Below, in pieces: positions 31,149 through 39,140 of a stretch of 42,439 nt of DNA. How positions within the stretch are numbered: position 1 is the first letter of the stretch; the number at the start of each line of letters is the position of its first letter. Position numbers and translations under genes: made by a program. The notes beneath the pieces were generated by a model. The model worked only from the letters and a program-made list of their open reading frames with translations. It made no database searches and had not been told where the DNA came from. The stretch is from an uncultured Candidatus Saccharibacteria bacterium (lineage in GTDB: Bacteria > Patescibacteriota > Saccharimonadia > Saccharimonadales > Saccharimonadaceae), in assembly GCA_947306585.1 (NCBI GenBank), contig CAMZGX010000002.1:1-42439 (forward strand), read 5' to 3'.

Positions 31149-31211
31149 GAAGCTTATGCTAAACTATAGATAACTTTAGGTTATATAACAATTAAACATG
31201 AAGGTGGGAAA

Positions 31212-31766
31212 ATGAGTGACACTCAAAACGATGATCTACAAAACGCCATCGACGGAATCGTAAATTCTGGCGATGCTGTTAATGCTGAAGCTCCTGCTGC
31301 AGGTTTACCTGATTTGGGTGAAGCTCCTGCACCTGCGCTTGGCGGAGATGCTCCTGATCTTGCATTGCCATCAATGCCAGTACCAGATCCAGAAGCAGGC
31401 TTAATGAACGCAGTACCAGAACCAATTGAAGAACTAGCAAATATTGCTGCACCAGCACCAGTTGCTGAAGTTCCTGAACCAGTTGATGGTACATTATCAG
31501 AAACAGCAGTTGATAAAATGGAGGAGACAATAGAAAAAATGCCAAGTGAAATGTCTGATGTAAAGAAAAGCATGATTACGGATCTTATTCCCCTCATGGA
31601 TAAGGTTTCACTAGCTCCAGAAAAGCAATATGGTTTCTATAAAGAGATCATTGATGCAACTCACGATACAAGCTTAATTCCTGGCGCCTACACTGCAGCT
31701 AAGAAGATTGCAGATGATAAAGAACGTGCAGAAGCTTTGCTTTACTTAATTGATCAATCTGAATAA
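31212..31766 (+). CDS. Ala/Pro-rich soluble protein of unknown function
   Basis: The 184-residue product has a long disordered N-terminal half (about 1-100) rich in Ala, Pro, Glu and Gly, with repeated APAP and PEP motifs, and a compact helical C-terminal half (about 105-184), KMPSEMSDVKKSMITDLIPL onward. There is no signal peptide or membrane helix. GGTGGG precedes the ATG, and a -10-like TATAGA lies near 31167. A strong terminator follows. No family is recognised. Confidence 0.7.
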   Translation: MSDTQNDDLQNAIDGIVNSGDAVNAEAPAAGLPDLGEAPAPALGGDAPDLALPSMPVPDPEAGLMNAVPEPIEELANIAAPAPVAEVPEPVDGTLSETAVDKMEETIEKMPSEMSDVKKSMITDLIPLMDKVSLAPEKQYGFYKEIIDATHDTSLIPGAYTAAKKIADDKERAEALLYLIDQSE

Positions 31767-31773
31767 GATAAAA

Positions 31774-31804
31774 ATAACCCCGAGTCAAAGCTCGGGGCTT
31801 TTTG
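31774..31804. terminator. Bidirectional terminator before pgsA
   Basis: A 7-bp stem CCCCGAG / CTCGGGG (31778-31784 and 31791-31797) with a TCAAAG loop is followed by CTTTTT on the plus strand and by TTATTTTT on the minus strand. Confidence 0.9.
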
Positions 31805-31813
31805 TGGGAGATG

Positions 31814-32350
31814 CTATTTGGTCTGATTAATGACGGATCGATTCTTCCATAAATAGTCTATCATTGAGACTAAGGTTAATGCGAGCGTTATCCAAAAGAT
31901 AACGGCAGTGATGACTGCGAGTTCCTCGAGATTAATGAGGAGCAAAATGATCAAAGTCATCTGAAATGTGGTTTTAAATTTTCCCCACCAGCTGGCAGCG
32001 ATGACAATTCCGTTGTCGACAGCAATTAAACGTAGGCCGCTGACGACGAATTCGCGCGCAATTACAATCACTACAAACCATGATGGCAGTAGCTTTAGAT
32101 CGATGAGGCAAATTAGTGCAGAACAAACTAATAGCTTGTCTGCAAGTGGATCCATGAATTTGCCAAAGTCAGTGATGAGGTTATATTTCCTGGCGATTTT
32201 GCCATCCAGAAAATCCGTGAAGCAGGCTACGCAAAAGATACCAAGAACGATCCATTTGTTTGCGGTACCGAAAAGCGGATTTAATAAAAGAAAGACAAAG
32301 ACTGGAACCAAGAAAATACGTAACATTGTAAGTTTGTTTGGTAGATTCAT
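31814..32350 (-). CDS. pgsA: CDP-alcohol phosphatidyltransferase (PgsA-like)
   Basis: The enzyme probably makes phosphatidylglycerophosphate from CDP-diacylglycerol and glycerol-3-phosphate at the membrane. The 178-residue protein has about five membrane helices and the family motif D-G-x2-A-R-x8-G-x3-D-x3-D, visible as DGKIARKYNLITDFGKFMDP followed by LADK near residues 40-65. The frame opens upstream at a GTG (32359), but AGGGGG sits 8 bases before the ATG at 32350, so I start there (MNLPNKLTMLRIFLVP). The substrate alcohol is inferred from overall similarity. Confidence 0.88.
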   Translation of the reverse strand: MNLPNKLTMLRIFLVPVFVFLLLNPLFGTANKWIVLGIFCVACFTDFLDGKIARKYNLITDFGKFMDPLADKLLVCSALICLIDLKLLPSWFVVIVIAREFVVSGLRLIAVDNGIVIAASWWGKFKTTFQMTLIILLLINLEELAVITAVIFWITLALTLVSMIDYLWKNRSVINQTK

Positions 32351-32403
32351 AAATAACACCCCCTAACTTTTAAGATGCTCCCACGTTGGAAAATATTATA
32401 GCA

Positions 32404-32431
32404 TAAAAAATAACCCCCGAAGGGGTTATTT
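32404..32431 (-). terminator. Terminator of the groES-groEL transcript
   Basis: On the minus strand the hairpin AACCCC-TTCG-GGGGTT is followed by ATTTTTT. It lies 4 bases after the groEL stop. Confidence 0.88.
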
Positions 32432-32435
32432 CCTT

Positions 32436-34046
32436 TTAATACATCATGCCGTCATCAGCAGCTGGAGCTTTTGGTTCAGGAACGATGGTGATAAGTGCGC
32501 CCATAGTAATGGTGGTTGCAGCGATTGAAACGGCGTTTTGAACGGCTTCACGAGTAACGCGAGCTGGATCAATGACGCCAATCTTCTTCATATCGAGAAT
32601 GCCTTTTTCTGGCTCCATAACGTTGAAGCCAAAGCCATCTTTTTCGTTTTCAACTTGAGCAAGAAGAGCTTGGGCATTAAGGCCAGCATTTTCCATAATG
32701 TGAATGAATGGAGCCTTAAGAGCGTTTTTAACGATCTTAGTACCATTGTCATTTCCCTTGAGAGTCTTAGCGAGGTTGACGAGAGTTACGCCACCACCAG
32801 CAACGATTCCCTCTGCGAGTGCAGCGCGGGTTGCAGAAACAGCATCATCAACACGATATTTCTTTTCGTCGATTTCAGGTTCAGTTGCACCGCCAACTTT
32901 AATGACTGCGACTTTACCAGAAAGAGCAGCTTTACGTTTTTCGAATTCACCACGTTCGTAATCAGATTTAGCAACTGCAGCTTGTGATTCAATGAGGAAG
33001 ATACGGTCTTTGACAGCTTTCTTTGAGCCAGCACCTTCGATGATGGTTGAATCATCTTTGGTTGCAATAACTTTCTTTGCAGAACCTAAGACTTCGAGAC
33101 CAGCGTCTTCGAGCTTCATGCCCTTATCTTCTGAAACAACTGTAGCGTCGGTGAGAACTGCGATGTCTTCCATGATTTCTTTACGGCGATCACCGAAAGC
33201 TGGAGCTTTAAGAACAATAGTATTGAAGACACCTTTAAGCTTGTTAAGAACGAGAAGTGAAAGTGCTTCACCTGAGACTTCTTCAGCAATAATAACGAGA
33301 TCCTTTTTGCCAGATTGAGCAATTTTTTCGAGAAGTGGAAGGATGTCTGAGCTTGCGGTAATCTTTTTGTCGGTTAGAAGGATGAGAGGCTTGTCCATGA
33401 TAGCTTCTTGGCGATTGACATCGGTAACAAAGAATGCAGAAGCATAGCCTTTATCATAGTTGAAGCCTTCGACGATTTCTTCTTCCATGTCGAGACCTTG
33501 GCCAGCTTCAACAGTAATGACACCGTCTTTGCCAATCTTTGAAATGACGTCAGCAATTAATTCACCGATTTCTTTATCGCCAGCAGAGATAGTTGCAACT
33601 TCAGCAACTTTCTTTGAATCGCCTTCGATCTTTTCAGAAAGTCCGTCGATCTTTTTGACGATATCGCTACCTGCTTTTTCAATTCCCTTTCTGAGTTCCA
33701 TTGGGTTTACGCCAGCAGCAATAAGTTTGTTTGCTTCAGCAAGAATATTGTAAGTAAGAACAGTAACGGTTGTGGTACCATCACCTGCGACTTTGTTGAG
33801 TTTTTGAGCGGCAGCTTTAATTAAATCAGCACCAACTTTTTCACCCATGTTTTCTTTGGTCTTGCCGAGATCAACAGCTTCAGCAACGGTGACACCATCG
33901 TGAGTGATGACTGGAGCGCCGTACTCTTTTTCGATGACAACGTTTTGGCCTTTTGGACCATAAGTAACTTTTACGGCATCATAAAGTTTCTTTGCGCCAG
34001 AGAGAACTTTCTCGCGAGCGGCTTGTTCGTAAAAAATATCTTTCAT
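32436..34046 (-). CDS. groEL: Chaperonin GroEL
   Basis: GroEL forms the double-ring chamber in which proteins fold with ATP and GroES. The 536-residue protein has the family features: VTYGPKGQNVVIE, the ATP-binding GDGTTTVTVL stretch (about residues 86-95), the apical-domain segment and the AAVEEGIV-like motif as AALAEGIVAGGGV. It ends PAADDGMMY with no long GGM repeat tail, a small difference from E. coli type GroEL. GGAAAT lies before the ATG, and groES ends 11 bases upstream. Expression is probably controlled by the CIRCE operator before groES. Confidence 0.98.
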   Translation of the reverse strand: MKDIFYEQAAREKVLSGAKKLYDAVKVTYGPKGQNVVIEKEYGAPVITHDGVTVAEAVDLGKTKENMGEKVGADLIKAAAQKLNKVAGDGTTTVTVLTYNILAEANKLIAAGVNPMELRKGIEKAGSDIVKKIDGLSEKIEGDSKKVAEVATISAGDKEIGELIADVISKIGKDGVITVEAGQGLDMEEEIVEGFNYDKGYASAFFVTDVNRQEAIMDKPLILLTDKKITASSDILPLLEKIAQSGKKDLVIIAEEVSGEALSLLVLNKLKGVFNTIVLKAPAFGDRRKEIMEDIAVLTDATVVSEDKGMKLEDAGLEVLGSAKKVIATKDDSTIIEGAGSKKAVKDRIFLIESQAAVAKSDYERGEFEKRKAALSGKVAVIKVGGATEPEIDEKKYRVDDAVSATRAALAEGIVAGGGVTLVNLAKTLKGNDNGTKIVKNALKAPFIHIMENAGLNAQALLAQVENEKDGFGFNVMEPEKGILDMKKIGVIDPARVTREAVQNAVSIAATTITMGALITIVPEPKAPAADDGMMY

Positions 34047-34057
34047 GATTTCCTTTC

Positions 34058-34315
34058 TTAGAGAGTTGCGAGAACGTCTTTATCCTCGACTATGATGTAT
34101 TTTTCATTTTCGAGTTCAACGTTGGTTGCGGTATATTCTTTGTAAATAATTTTGTCACCTACTTTGATGTTTTTTGCGTCTGGACCAGTAGCTTCAACTA
34201 CGGCATAGGCGGTTTCAGTTTTGTTTGTGTCCGGAAGAAGGAGGCCAGATGCAGTCTTTTTTGCCGGCGTTTCTAACTTCGCGACAACGTGATTGGTAAG
34301 CGGATTTAATTTCAT
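34058..34315 (-). CDS. groES: Co-chaperonin GroES
   Basis: GroES caps the GroEL chamber. The 85-residue product is shorter than the usual 94-97 but has the family pattern: the start LNPLTNHVVAKLETPAKKTA, the mobile loop TASGLLLPDT, AVVEATGP, the KVGDKIIYKEY segment and the end YIIVEDKDVLATL. AAAGGAG precedes the ATG. First gene of the CIRCE-controlled operon. Confidence 0.96.
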   Translation of the reverse strand: MKLNPLTNHVVAKLETPAKKTASGLLLPDTNKTETAYAVVEATGPDAKNIKVGDKIIYKEYTATNVELENEKYIIVEDKDVLATL

Positions 34316-34357
34316 TTATACTCCTTTATCTACGGATTTACCTCCGTGCTTATATCT

Positions 34358-34385
34358 ATTGTAGCACAAAAATTAGCACTTGCAA
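34358..34385 (-). promoter_or_regulatory. groES-groEL promoter
   Basis: The -35 TTGCAA (34385-34380), 16-base spacer and -10 TACAAT (34363-34358) form a sigma-70 type promoter. The -35 lies within the CIRCE repeat, so bound HrcA would block it. Confidence 0.8.
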
Positions 34386-34399
34386 GCATAGAGTGCTAA
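34373..34399. promoter_or_regulatory. CIRCE operator (HrcA binding site)
   Basis: TTAGCACTT, nine bases, then GAGTGCTAA: the CIRCE inverted repeat with one mismatch from the consensus. CIRCE is bound by the repressor HrcA, which loses activity when GroEL is busy. It lies between divergent groES and queH. Confidence 0.92.
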
Positions 34400-34436
34400 T
34401 GGATTTAACAAATATAAATGTGATATAATAACAGAG

Positions 34437-35060
34437 ATGAAATTATTGCTTCATACCTGCTGTGCACCTTGTAGTGTGTACTGCATTAAGACCTTAAGAT
34501 CGGAAGGAATTGAACCGACTTTATTTTGGTATAATCCAAATATTCATCCTATGAATGAGTATGTTTTGCGTCGTGATTGTCTTAAATCATATGCAGAGTC
34601 GATTAAAGTTGAACTCGTAATTGAAGATGAATATGGACTAGATGAATTTGTCTGTAATGTAAATAAAAATACTTTGGATGATTTATCGAAACGTTGCGAA
34701 AAATATTGCTATCCTTTGCGTTTAAGGAAGGTCTGTGAGTATGCTAAAGCAAACGGATTTGATACCGTTTCAACTACTCTTCTCTACTCGATTTATCAGA
34801 AGCATGATTATATTGCAAAGTTATTTGAAGAATTAGCAAATGAGTATGGTTTAACTTTCCTTTATCGAGATTTTCGTGAAGGATGGCGTGAAGGCCAAGA
34901 CGAAGCTAGAGCGGCTGGGCTTTATATGCAAAAATACTGTGGCTGTGTTTATTCTGAAGAAGAATCAACTTTTGCGCGTCAAAATAAGAAGTTATTTAAA
35001 GAAAAAGATTTAAAACCAACTAATGAAAATGCGCGTAAGCTTATGACTCAAGGTCTTTAA
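34437..35060 (+). CDS. queH: Epoxyqueuosine reductase QueH
   Basis: QueH carries out the last step of queuosine synthesis, reducing epoxyqueuosine in tRNA; it replaces the cobalamin-dependent QueG. The 207-residue protein starts LLLHTCCAPCSVYCI with the CC-x2-C cluster motif. It has RCEKYCYPLRL, then the substrate region and ends with YMQKYCGCVYSEEE, giving the further Cys residues. TATAAT (34424-34429) lies 7 bases before the ATG with no ribosome binding site, so the message is likely leaderless. It lies just beside the CIRCE operator. The convergent DUF2130 gene overlaps its last 20 bases. Confidence 0.92.
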   Translation: MKLLLHTCCAPCSVYCIKTLRSEGIEPTLFWYNPNIHPMNEYVLRRDCLKSYAESIKVELVIEDEYGLDEFVCNVNKNTLDDLSKRCEKYCYPLRLRKVCEYAKANGFDTVSTTLLYSIYQKHDYIAKLFEELANEYGLTFLYRDFREGWREGQDEARAAGLYMQKYCGCVYSEEESTFARQNKKLFKEKDLKPTNENARKLMTQGL

Positions 35061-36225
35061 ACTTTTTCGCCATTGTTGGATTATTGCGGGTGAGATGCTT
35101 GATTGATAAGTCGTCGAGTTTTCCTTCGGCAATTCCAAGATGTTTATCGGACATCATAAGTGCATCGCGAGTTTTCTCGAGATCTTTGATTGCTTTGTTG
35201 ATTTGCTCGATAGCTTCAAGGTGCTTTTTGCCAGCATTCTTCATGGTGCTTGCCCAGGAAGCTTTCCAGTCGTTCATGTCTTTCTCAAAGTTAGTGATGT
35301 CGATGTCTTGGTTCTTAATGACAGCAAGTTCGTTTTTGTACTGCATTGAGTTGAGTGCGGCATTGCGAAGTAAAGTAATCATTGGAATAAAGAACTGTGG
35401 ACGAATGACATACATCTTTTCGTAGCGATGAGAAACGTCAACGATACCGGTGTTGTAGAGTTCATTGTCAGCTTCAAGTAACGTAACTAAAACTGCATAC
35501 TCGCAGTGCTTTTCGTTGCGGTCTTTATCGAGTTCCTTTAAGAAGTCTTCATTTTTATGTTTCGTTGAAGTGGTCTCATTTTCGTTCTTCATCTCGAACA
35601 TAATGGAAACGATTTCAGTACCATTATCATCGGTCTCACGAAAAATATAATCACCTTTACTGCCGGACTTTGAAACGTCATTATCCTTTTCGAAATAGGC
35701 ATTCTTAAAGCCGGTAGCACGAAGTTTATTAAATTCGATTTCACAGTGTTGTTCAAGAGTCTCGCCAACCATTTTGGTGCTGAGTTTTGATTTGAGATCC
35801 TTTAAACGTTCGATCTCTTCATCTTTAAGTTCGAGGGCACCTTCGTATTTTTCTTTGAGGGATTGTTCGCGAAGTTTAATCTCAGTATCTTTATTGTTAA
35901 GATTATTCTTAAGTTCATCGCGCTCTTTTTCGATTGGAGCGAGCGCCTTTGAAATGGCAAGTTCTTTGGCGGTATCAGAATTAATGAGCTGAGATTTAAG
36001 CTCGGTAATTTCAGAGTCTTTTTTGGATAATTCAAGTTGAAGTTCATTCTTTAATTTTTCTTCTTGAAGTTTTAATTCAGTCTTGTGCTGTGACTCAATT
36101 TGTTCGAGTTTCTCATGAACTTCATTATCGAATTCTTGGGTACGGATTTGCGACAAAATGGCAGCGTAGTTTGATTCATCTACTTTAAAGGTTTTGCCAC
36201 AATTTGGACATTTAATTTCAGGCAT
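35041..36225 (-). CDS. DUF2130 protein with coiled coil and nuclease-like domain
   Basis: The 394-residue protein starts with a zinc-ribbon-like CPNCGKTF (about 6-12), followed by a long coiled coil (about 30-165, rich in Glu, Leu and Lys). The DUF2130 domain (about 175-330) has FEMKNENETTSTKHKNEDFL and VLVTLLEAD, a PD-(D/E)xK-like fold, so DNA cleavage is possible. A helical tail follows. An in-frame upstream start exists near 36330, but the ATG at 36225 has GAGG at normal distance and gives the family's usual MPEIKCPNC start. It overlaps the stop of the gene at 36218. Function is unknown. Confidence 0.85.
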   Translation of the reverse strand: MPEIKCPNCGKTFKVDESNYAAILSQIRTQEFDNEVHEKLEQIESQHKTELKLQEEKLKNELQLELSKKDSEITELKSQLINSDTAKELAISKALAPIEKERDELKNNLNNKDTEIKLREQSLKEKYEGALELKDEEIERLKDLKSKLSTKMVGETLEQHCEIEFNKLRATGFKNAYFEKDNDVSKSGSKGDYIFRETDDNGTEIVSIMFEMKNENETTSTKHKNEDFLKELDKDRNEKHCEYAVLVTLLEADNELYNTGIVDVSHRYEKMYVIRPQFFIPMITLLRNAALNSMQYKNELAVIKNQDIDITNFEKDMNDWKASWASTMKNAGKKHLEAIEQINKAIKDLEKTRDALMMSDKHLGIAEGKLDDLSIKHLTRNNPTMAKKFKDLES

Positions 36226-36940
36226 TTTGGATTTCCTCGAGAATTTCTGTTTGTTCCTTTTCCTTCTCTTCAGCTTCGATAGTATCAAGAATTTCTTCAA
36301 CACTTGTACCACTTGCAGAATCAACGCCATTAAAGAAATCGGTGAGAGTTGGGTTAATAGTGCCGGAAGTAATATATGAGACTACATCCTTCCCTTCTTT
36401 GGCAGCACGTTCACGAACGCCAGCAAAGCGATCGTCGTTTTCGAGTGCTTGAAGAAGTAACTTCATTTGCCTAATGGCATCGTTTTGGTCGGTGTCTTTC
36501 TCTTCTTCGATATCAGTTTCTTTGAGATCTTTATTAATTTCATGGAAGAGATTCTTTCTCTCATCTGGATCTGGTACGAGACGAGAGTAAATTGAAGCCA
36601 TTGGATTTAAGGCGTCACGATCAGTTTCGTCGGTTTCTTCGATGGTTTTTAGAACTGTATCAAGACCATAAATTCTAGATGCGGTATCAAGACCAAAAGA
36701 AGAGAGGCTTCTTGCGCCACCACGAGTTTTCTCTTTGGATTCGACGGCATTGTCTTCGGTTTCAAGTGTTTGATCGATTGCTTCGATTGTCTCAGCTGCA
36801 GGAGCGTATGGGTCTTCACCTTGGAAGGCAGGAGCGTCTTCCATCATATTTGCTTGTTCCCAGATGTCAGCATATTCGCCACGAGTTTCTAATTCTGGAT
36901 TTGAGGTTGGAAATTTTTCACCTGCTTTTTCGTCGTACAC
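36218..36940 (-). CDS. Acidic soluble protein of unknown function
   Basis: The 240-residue product is rich in Glu and Asp, with no signal peptide or membrane helix. Residues about 85-190 form amphipathic helices (SSFGLDTASRIYGLDTVLKT). The start is GTG, fixed by AAGGAGG seven bases upstream, inside the end of the glycosyltransferase gene. The stop overlaps the start of the DUF2130 gene, so the three read as one transcript. I do not recognise the family. Confidence 0.68.
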   Translation of the reverse strand: MYDEKAGEKFPTSNPELETRGEYADIWEQANMMEDAPAFQGEDPYAPAAETIEAIDQTLETEDNAVESKEKTRGGARSLSSFGLDTASRIYGLDTVLKTIEETDETDRDALNPMASIYSRLVPDPDERKNLFHEINKDLKETDIEEEKDTDQNDAIRQMKLLLQALENDDRFAGVRERAAKEGKDVVSYITSGTINPTLTDFFNGVDSASGTSVEEILDTIEAEEKEKEQTEILEEIQNA

Positions 36941-36941
36941 C

Positions 36942-38705
36942 TTAAGCCTCCTTTTTCTTTACAACTTTTTTAGTAACATCAAACTTTTCCATGTATAAGC
37001 CGAGCATGAGACGGGTTTGTGAATAGAATGCGGCAAAACTCTGATAGACGATGGCGATAACTGGCATTAGAACCCATTGAAGAATCATAACGATTTTTGG
37101 AATCTTCTTTGATTCTGGTGGACGTGGTGGAAGCATGCGTAATGAAACGATGATTGTAGCAAGAAGACCTACGGCTGCAAAAGTTTGAACGATTGAAACA
37201 GTATTTGGGAGATTATAGGTAAAAAGGTTGCCAGAATAATAATTTACAAGACGTGGAATCCAGCCACCGAAAGCTACGATTGGGCTCATAGCGGCAAGCA
37301 TAACGTGGCCATCAAGCAAGCGCCAGAACTTAGCGAATAATGGGAAGAATTTCATCTTGCCACGTTTTTTACGATCTCTTGAGAATAAACGAACGCCAAC
37401 ATAAGCAACGTCACTTGCACCATAGTCCCAACGACGAAGTTGGATGAATTGAGCTTTCAAAGTTTTAATGAAGGATTCTTCCATGACAGCATCTTGGTAG
37501 ATGGCGACATGAATAGGTACGACATCGTAGTTGCCATGGAAATGGAAAAGACTACGCCAATATTGGTGACCATCTTCGACGATGGTGCGCTTTGACCAAA
37601 AGTCCATGTCAGCTAAAGCTTTAAGTGGCTGTGAATGGGATGCGAAGTTTCTCAAAGTATGAGGACGCATGGTAGAAATGATGTTGAAGAATGAGTTTGA
37701 GATTGCAATCACGCGACATGGTGCAGTAGCATCCCAAATGTTGTTCATGAAAAGTGAGACTGGTTGATAACTGAGATTTTGACGATTTGGACGAGTGATA
37801 AATTCGTATGCTACGTAGTCGAGATACTTCTCGCTCATGCGGTTATCGGAATCGAGTGAGGTAACGATAACATTTTCGACTGGGATATTTTTCTCTTCGA
37901 CATAATTTAAGAGAGCTTTACCAGCATAGCAGAGGTTTGGACCTTTACCCTTAATTTCACCCGGAAGACCGTCTGGGTGTTTGACGATCATAAATTCAAA
38001 GAAATCTTTGCCATATTTCTTTTCAAGTTTCTTGGCGGTTTTTTCCATTTCTTCACCACCGCGTTCTTCGTAGCCGAGTACGACAATAACGTGGTCCATC
38101 GGGAAGGTAGATTTTTTGATTGCTTCGATTGAAGGTCCAAGTACTTCTTCGCCTTCGTTGTATGCCATGATTAAAATTGCATGATAGATATCAGCAGGCT
38201 TCATGAAGGTTCCCTCTTTTGCTGCAGCCATGCGCTTTAGGTTGGCAATATGAATATCAATATCGAAAGAATATTTTTCGAGTTCTTGCTTCTGCTTCTT
38301 ATTGTGCATGACATGTGCAAGGTCGAGTAACTTTAAACGTTTTACTTCGGCAGTATAGTGCTTTTCGTAACTATCATGTGGAGTTTCAAGATCGAGTACA
38401 CGTTTGTGCCAATCTACGCGTTCAGCTTTTTTAACGGTGTCATAACCTTGGACGGTACGATAGGCGATACCGACTGCTTTAACGAGAGTGGTTGAAATAA
38501 TGACTAGAAGATAGATTGAGCCAGCAACTGGCCAAACAATAGAAAGAATAATCAAAATAAGAATAAATGAATATGCGAGAAAGCCTGGAAGAATCTCAAA
38601 AAAACGGTACTTTCTTGTTCTAAGTCCTTGTGGAATTTCGTTGTCTGCCCAGTCGCTTTTTGTATGTGGTTTGAATCTTGGACTTTTTCTTTTAAGTCTT
38701 TGCAT
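36942..38705 (-). CDS. Membrane glycosyltransferase, family 2 (processive type)
   Basis: The 587-residue protein has two N-terminal membrane helices (about 40-85), a cytoplasmic GT-A domain (about 170-430) and about four C-terminal helices (450-580). The processive motifs are present: D-x-D as LDSDN (285-287), ED in IVEDGH (377-378) and QLRRW (422-426). This layout is that of cellulose-synthase-like or related polysaccharide synthases, which build and export a glycan. Which sugar is unknown. The start is taken at the ATG at 38705; the following small membrane protein gene ends 2 bases upstream. Confidence 0.85.
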   Translation of the reverse strand: MQRLKRKSPRFKPHTKSDWADNEIPQGLRTRKYRFFEILPGFLAYSFILILIILSIVWPVAGSIYLLVIISTTLVKAVGIAYRTVQGYDTVKKAERVDWHKRVLDLETPHDSYEKHYTAEVKRLKLLDLAHVMHNKKQKQELEKYSFDIDIHIANLKRMAAAKEGTFMKPADIYHAILIMAYNEGEEVLGPSIEAIKKSTFPMDHVIVVLGYEERGGEEMEKTAKKLEKKYGKDFFEFMIVKHPDGLPGEIKGKGPNLCYAGKALLNYVEEKNIPVENVIVTSLDSDNRMSEKYLDYVAYEFITRPNRQNLSYQPVSLFMNNIWDATAPCRVIAISNSFFNIISTMRPHTLRNFASHSQPLKALADMDFWSKRTIVEDGHQYWRSLFHFHGNYDVVPIHVAIYQDAVMEESFIKTLKAQFIQLRRWDYGASDVAYVGVRLFSRDRKKRGKMKFFPLFAKFWRLLDGHVMLAAMSPIVAFGGWIPRLVNYYSGNLFTYNLPNTVSIVQTFAAVGLLATIIVSLRMLPPRPPESKKIPKIVMILQWVLMPVIAIVYQSFAAFYSQTRLMLGLYMEKFDVTKKVVKKKEA

Positions 38706-38707
38706 GT

Positions 38708-39112
38708 TTATCCTTCAGCAAGTAATCTAATGAAAACTACAAATGTTGCGAGTACGAGAACGACTGAGAATAAGACGAAATATCCTGCAGCACCACTTCC
38801 CTTTTTCTCGAAGATTTTAATTGCAATTAAGTTATGAAGAATTCCAAAGACAATTGCAAGAAGAGGATATGCAAATCTTTCAGTCCAAGCGTCATCGTGA
38901 TAGCCACCAGAGTTTGCCATTGATGACCAATCACCACCTTGGTAACGACCGATGTCGCCATAAGATGTTTTAACAACTGTAGTGTTTGAACCAAGATTTA
39001 AGAGCGTAAAAATAAAGAGTGCAATTGAAATAACAAGCAAAAATGCCTGTGCTAAAAGTAGCCCTTTATGACTTTCAAAAATCTTCTTAAAATTTTCTGG
39101 AATTTTTTTCAT
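38708..39112 (-). CDS. Small membrane protein with three helices
   Basis: The 134-residue protein has a basic start, membrane helices at about 17-38, 77-95 and 105-127, and a polar loop (about 40-75) rich in Gly, Ser and Tyr, exposed on one side. I do not recognise a family. TATAAT at 39131-39126 gives a leader of about 6 bases with no ribosome binding site. It precedes the glycosyltransferase gene by 2 bases and is likely its partner. Confidence 0.72.
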   Translation of the reverse strand: MKKIPENFKKIFESHKGLLLAQAFLLVISIALFIFTLLNLGSNTTVVKTSYGDIGRYQGGDWSSMANSGGYHDDAWTERFAYPLLAIVFGILHNLIAIKIFEKKGSGAAGYFVLFSVVLVLATFVVFIRLLAEG

Positions 39113-39140
39113 AAACAGTACTTATATTATACCACAACCT

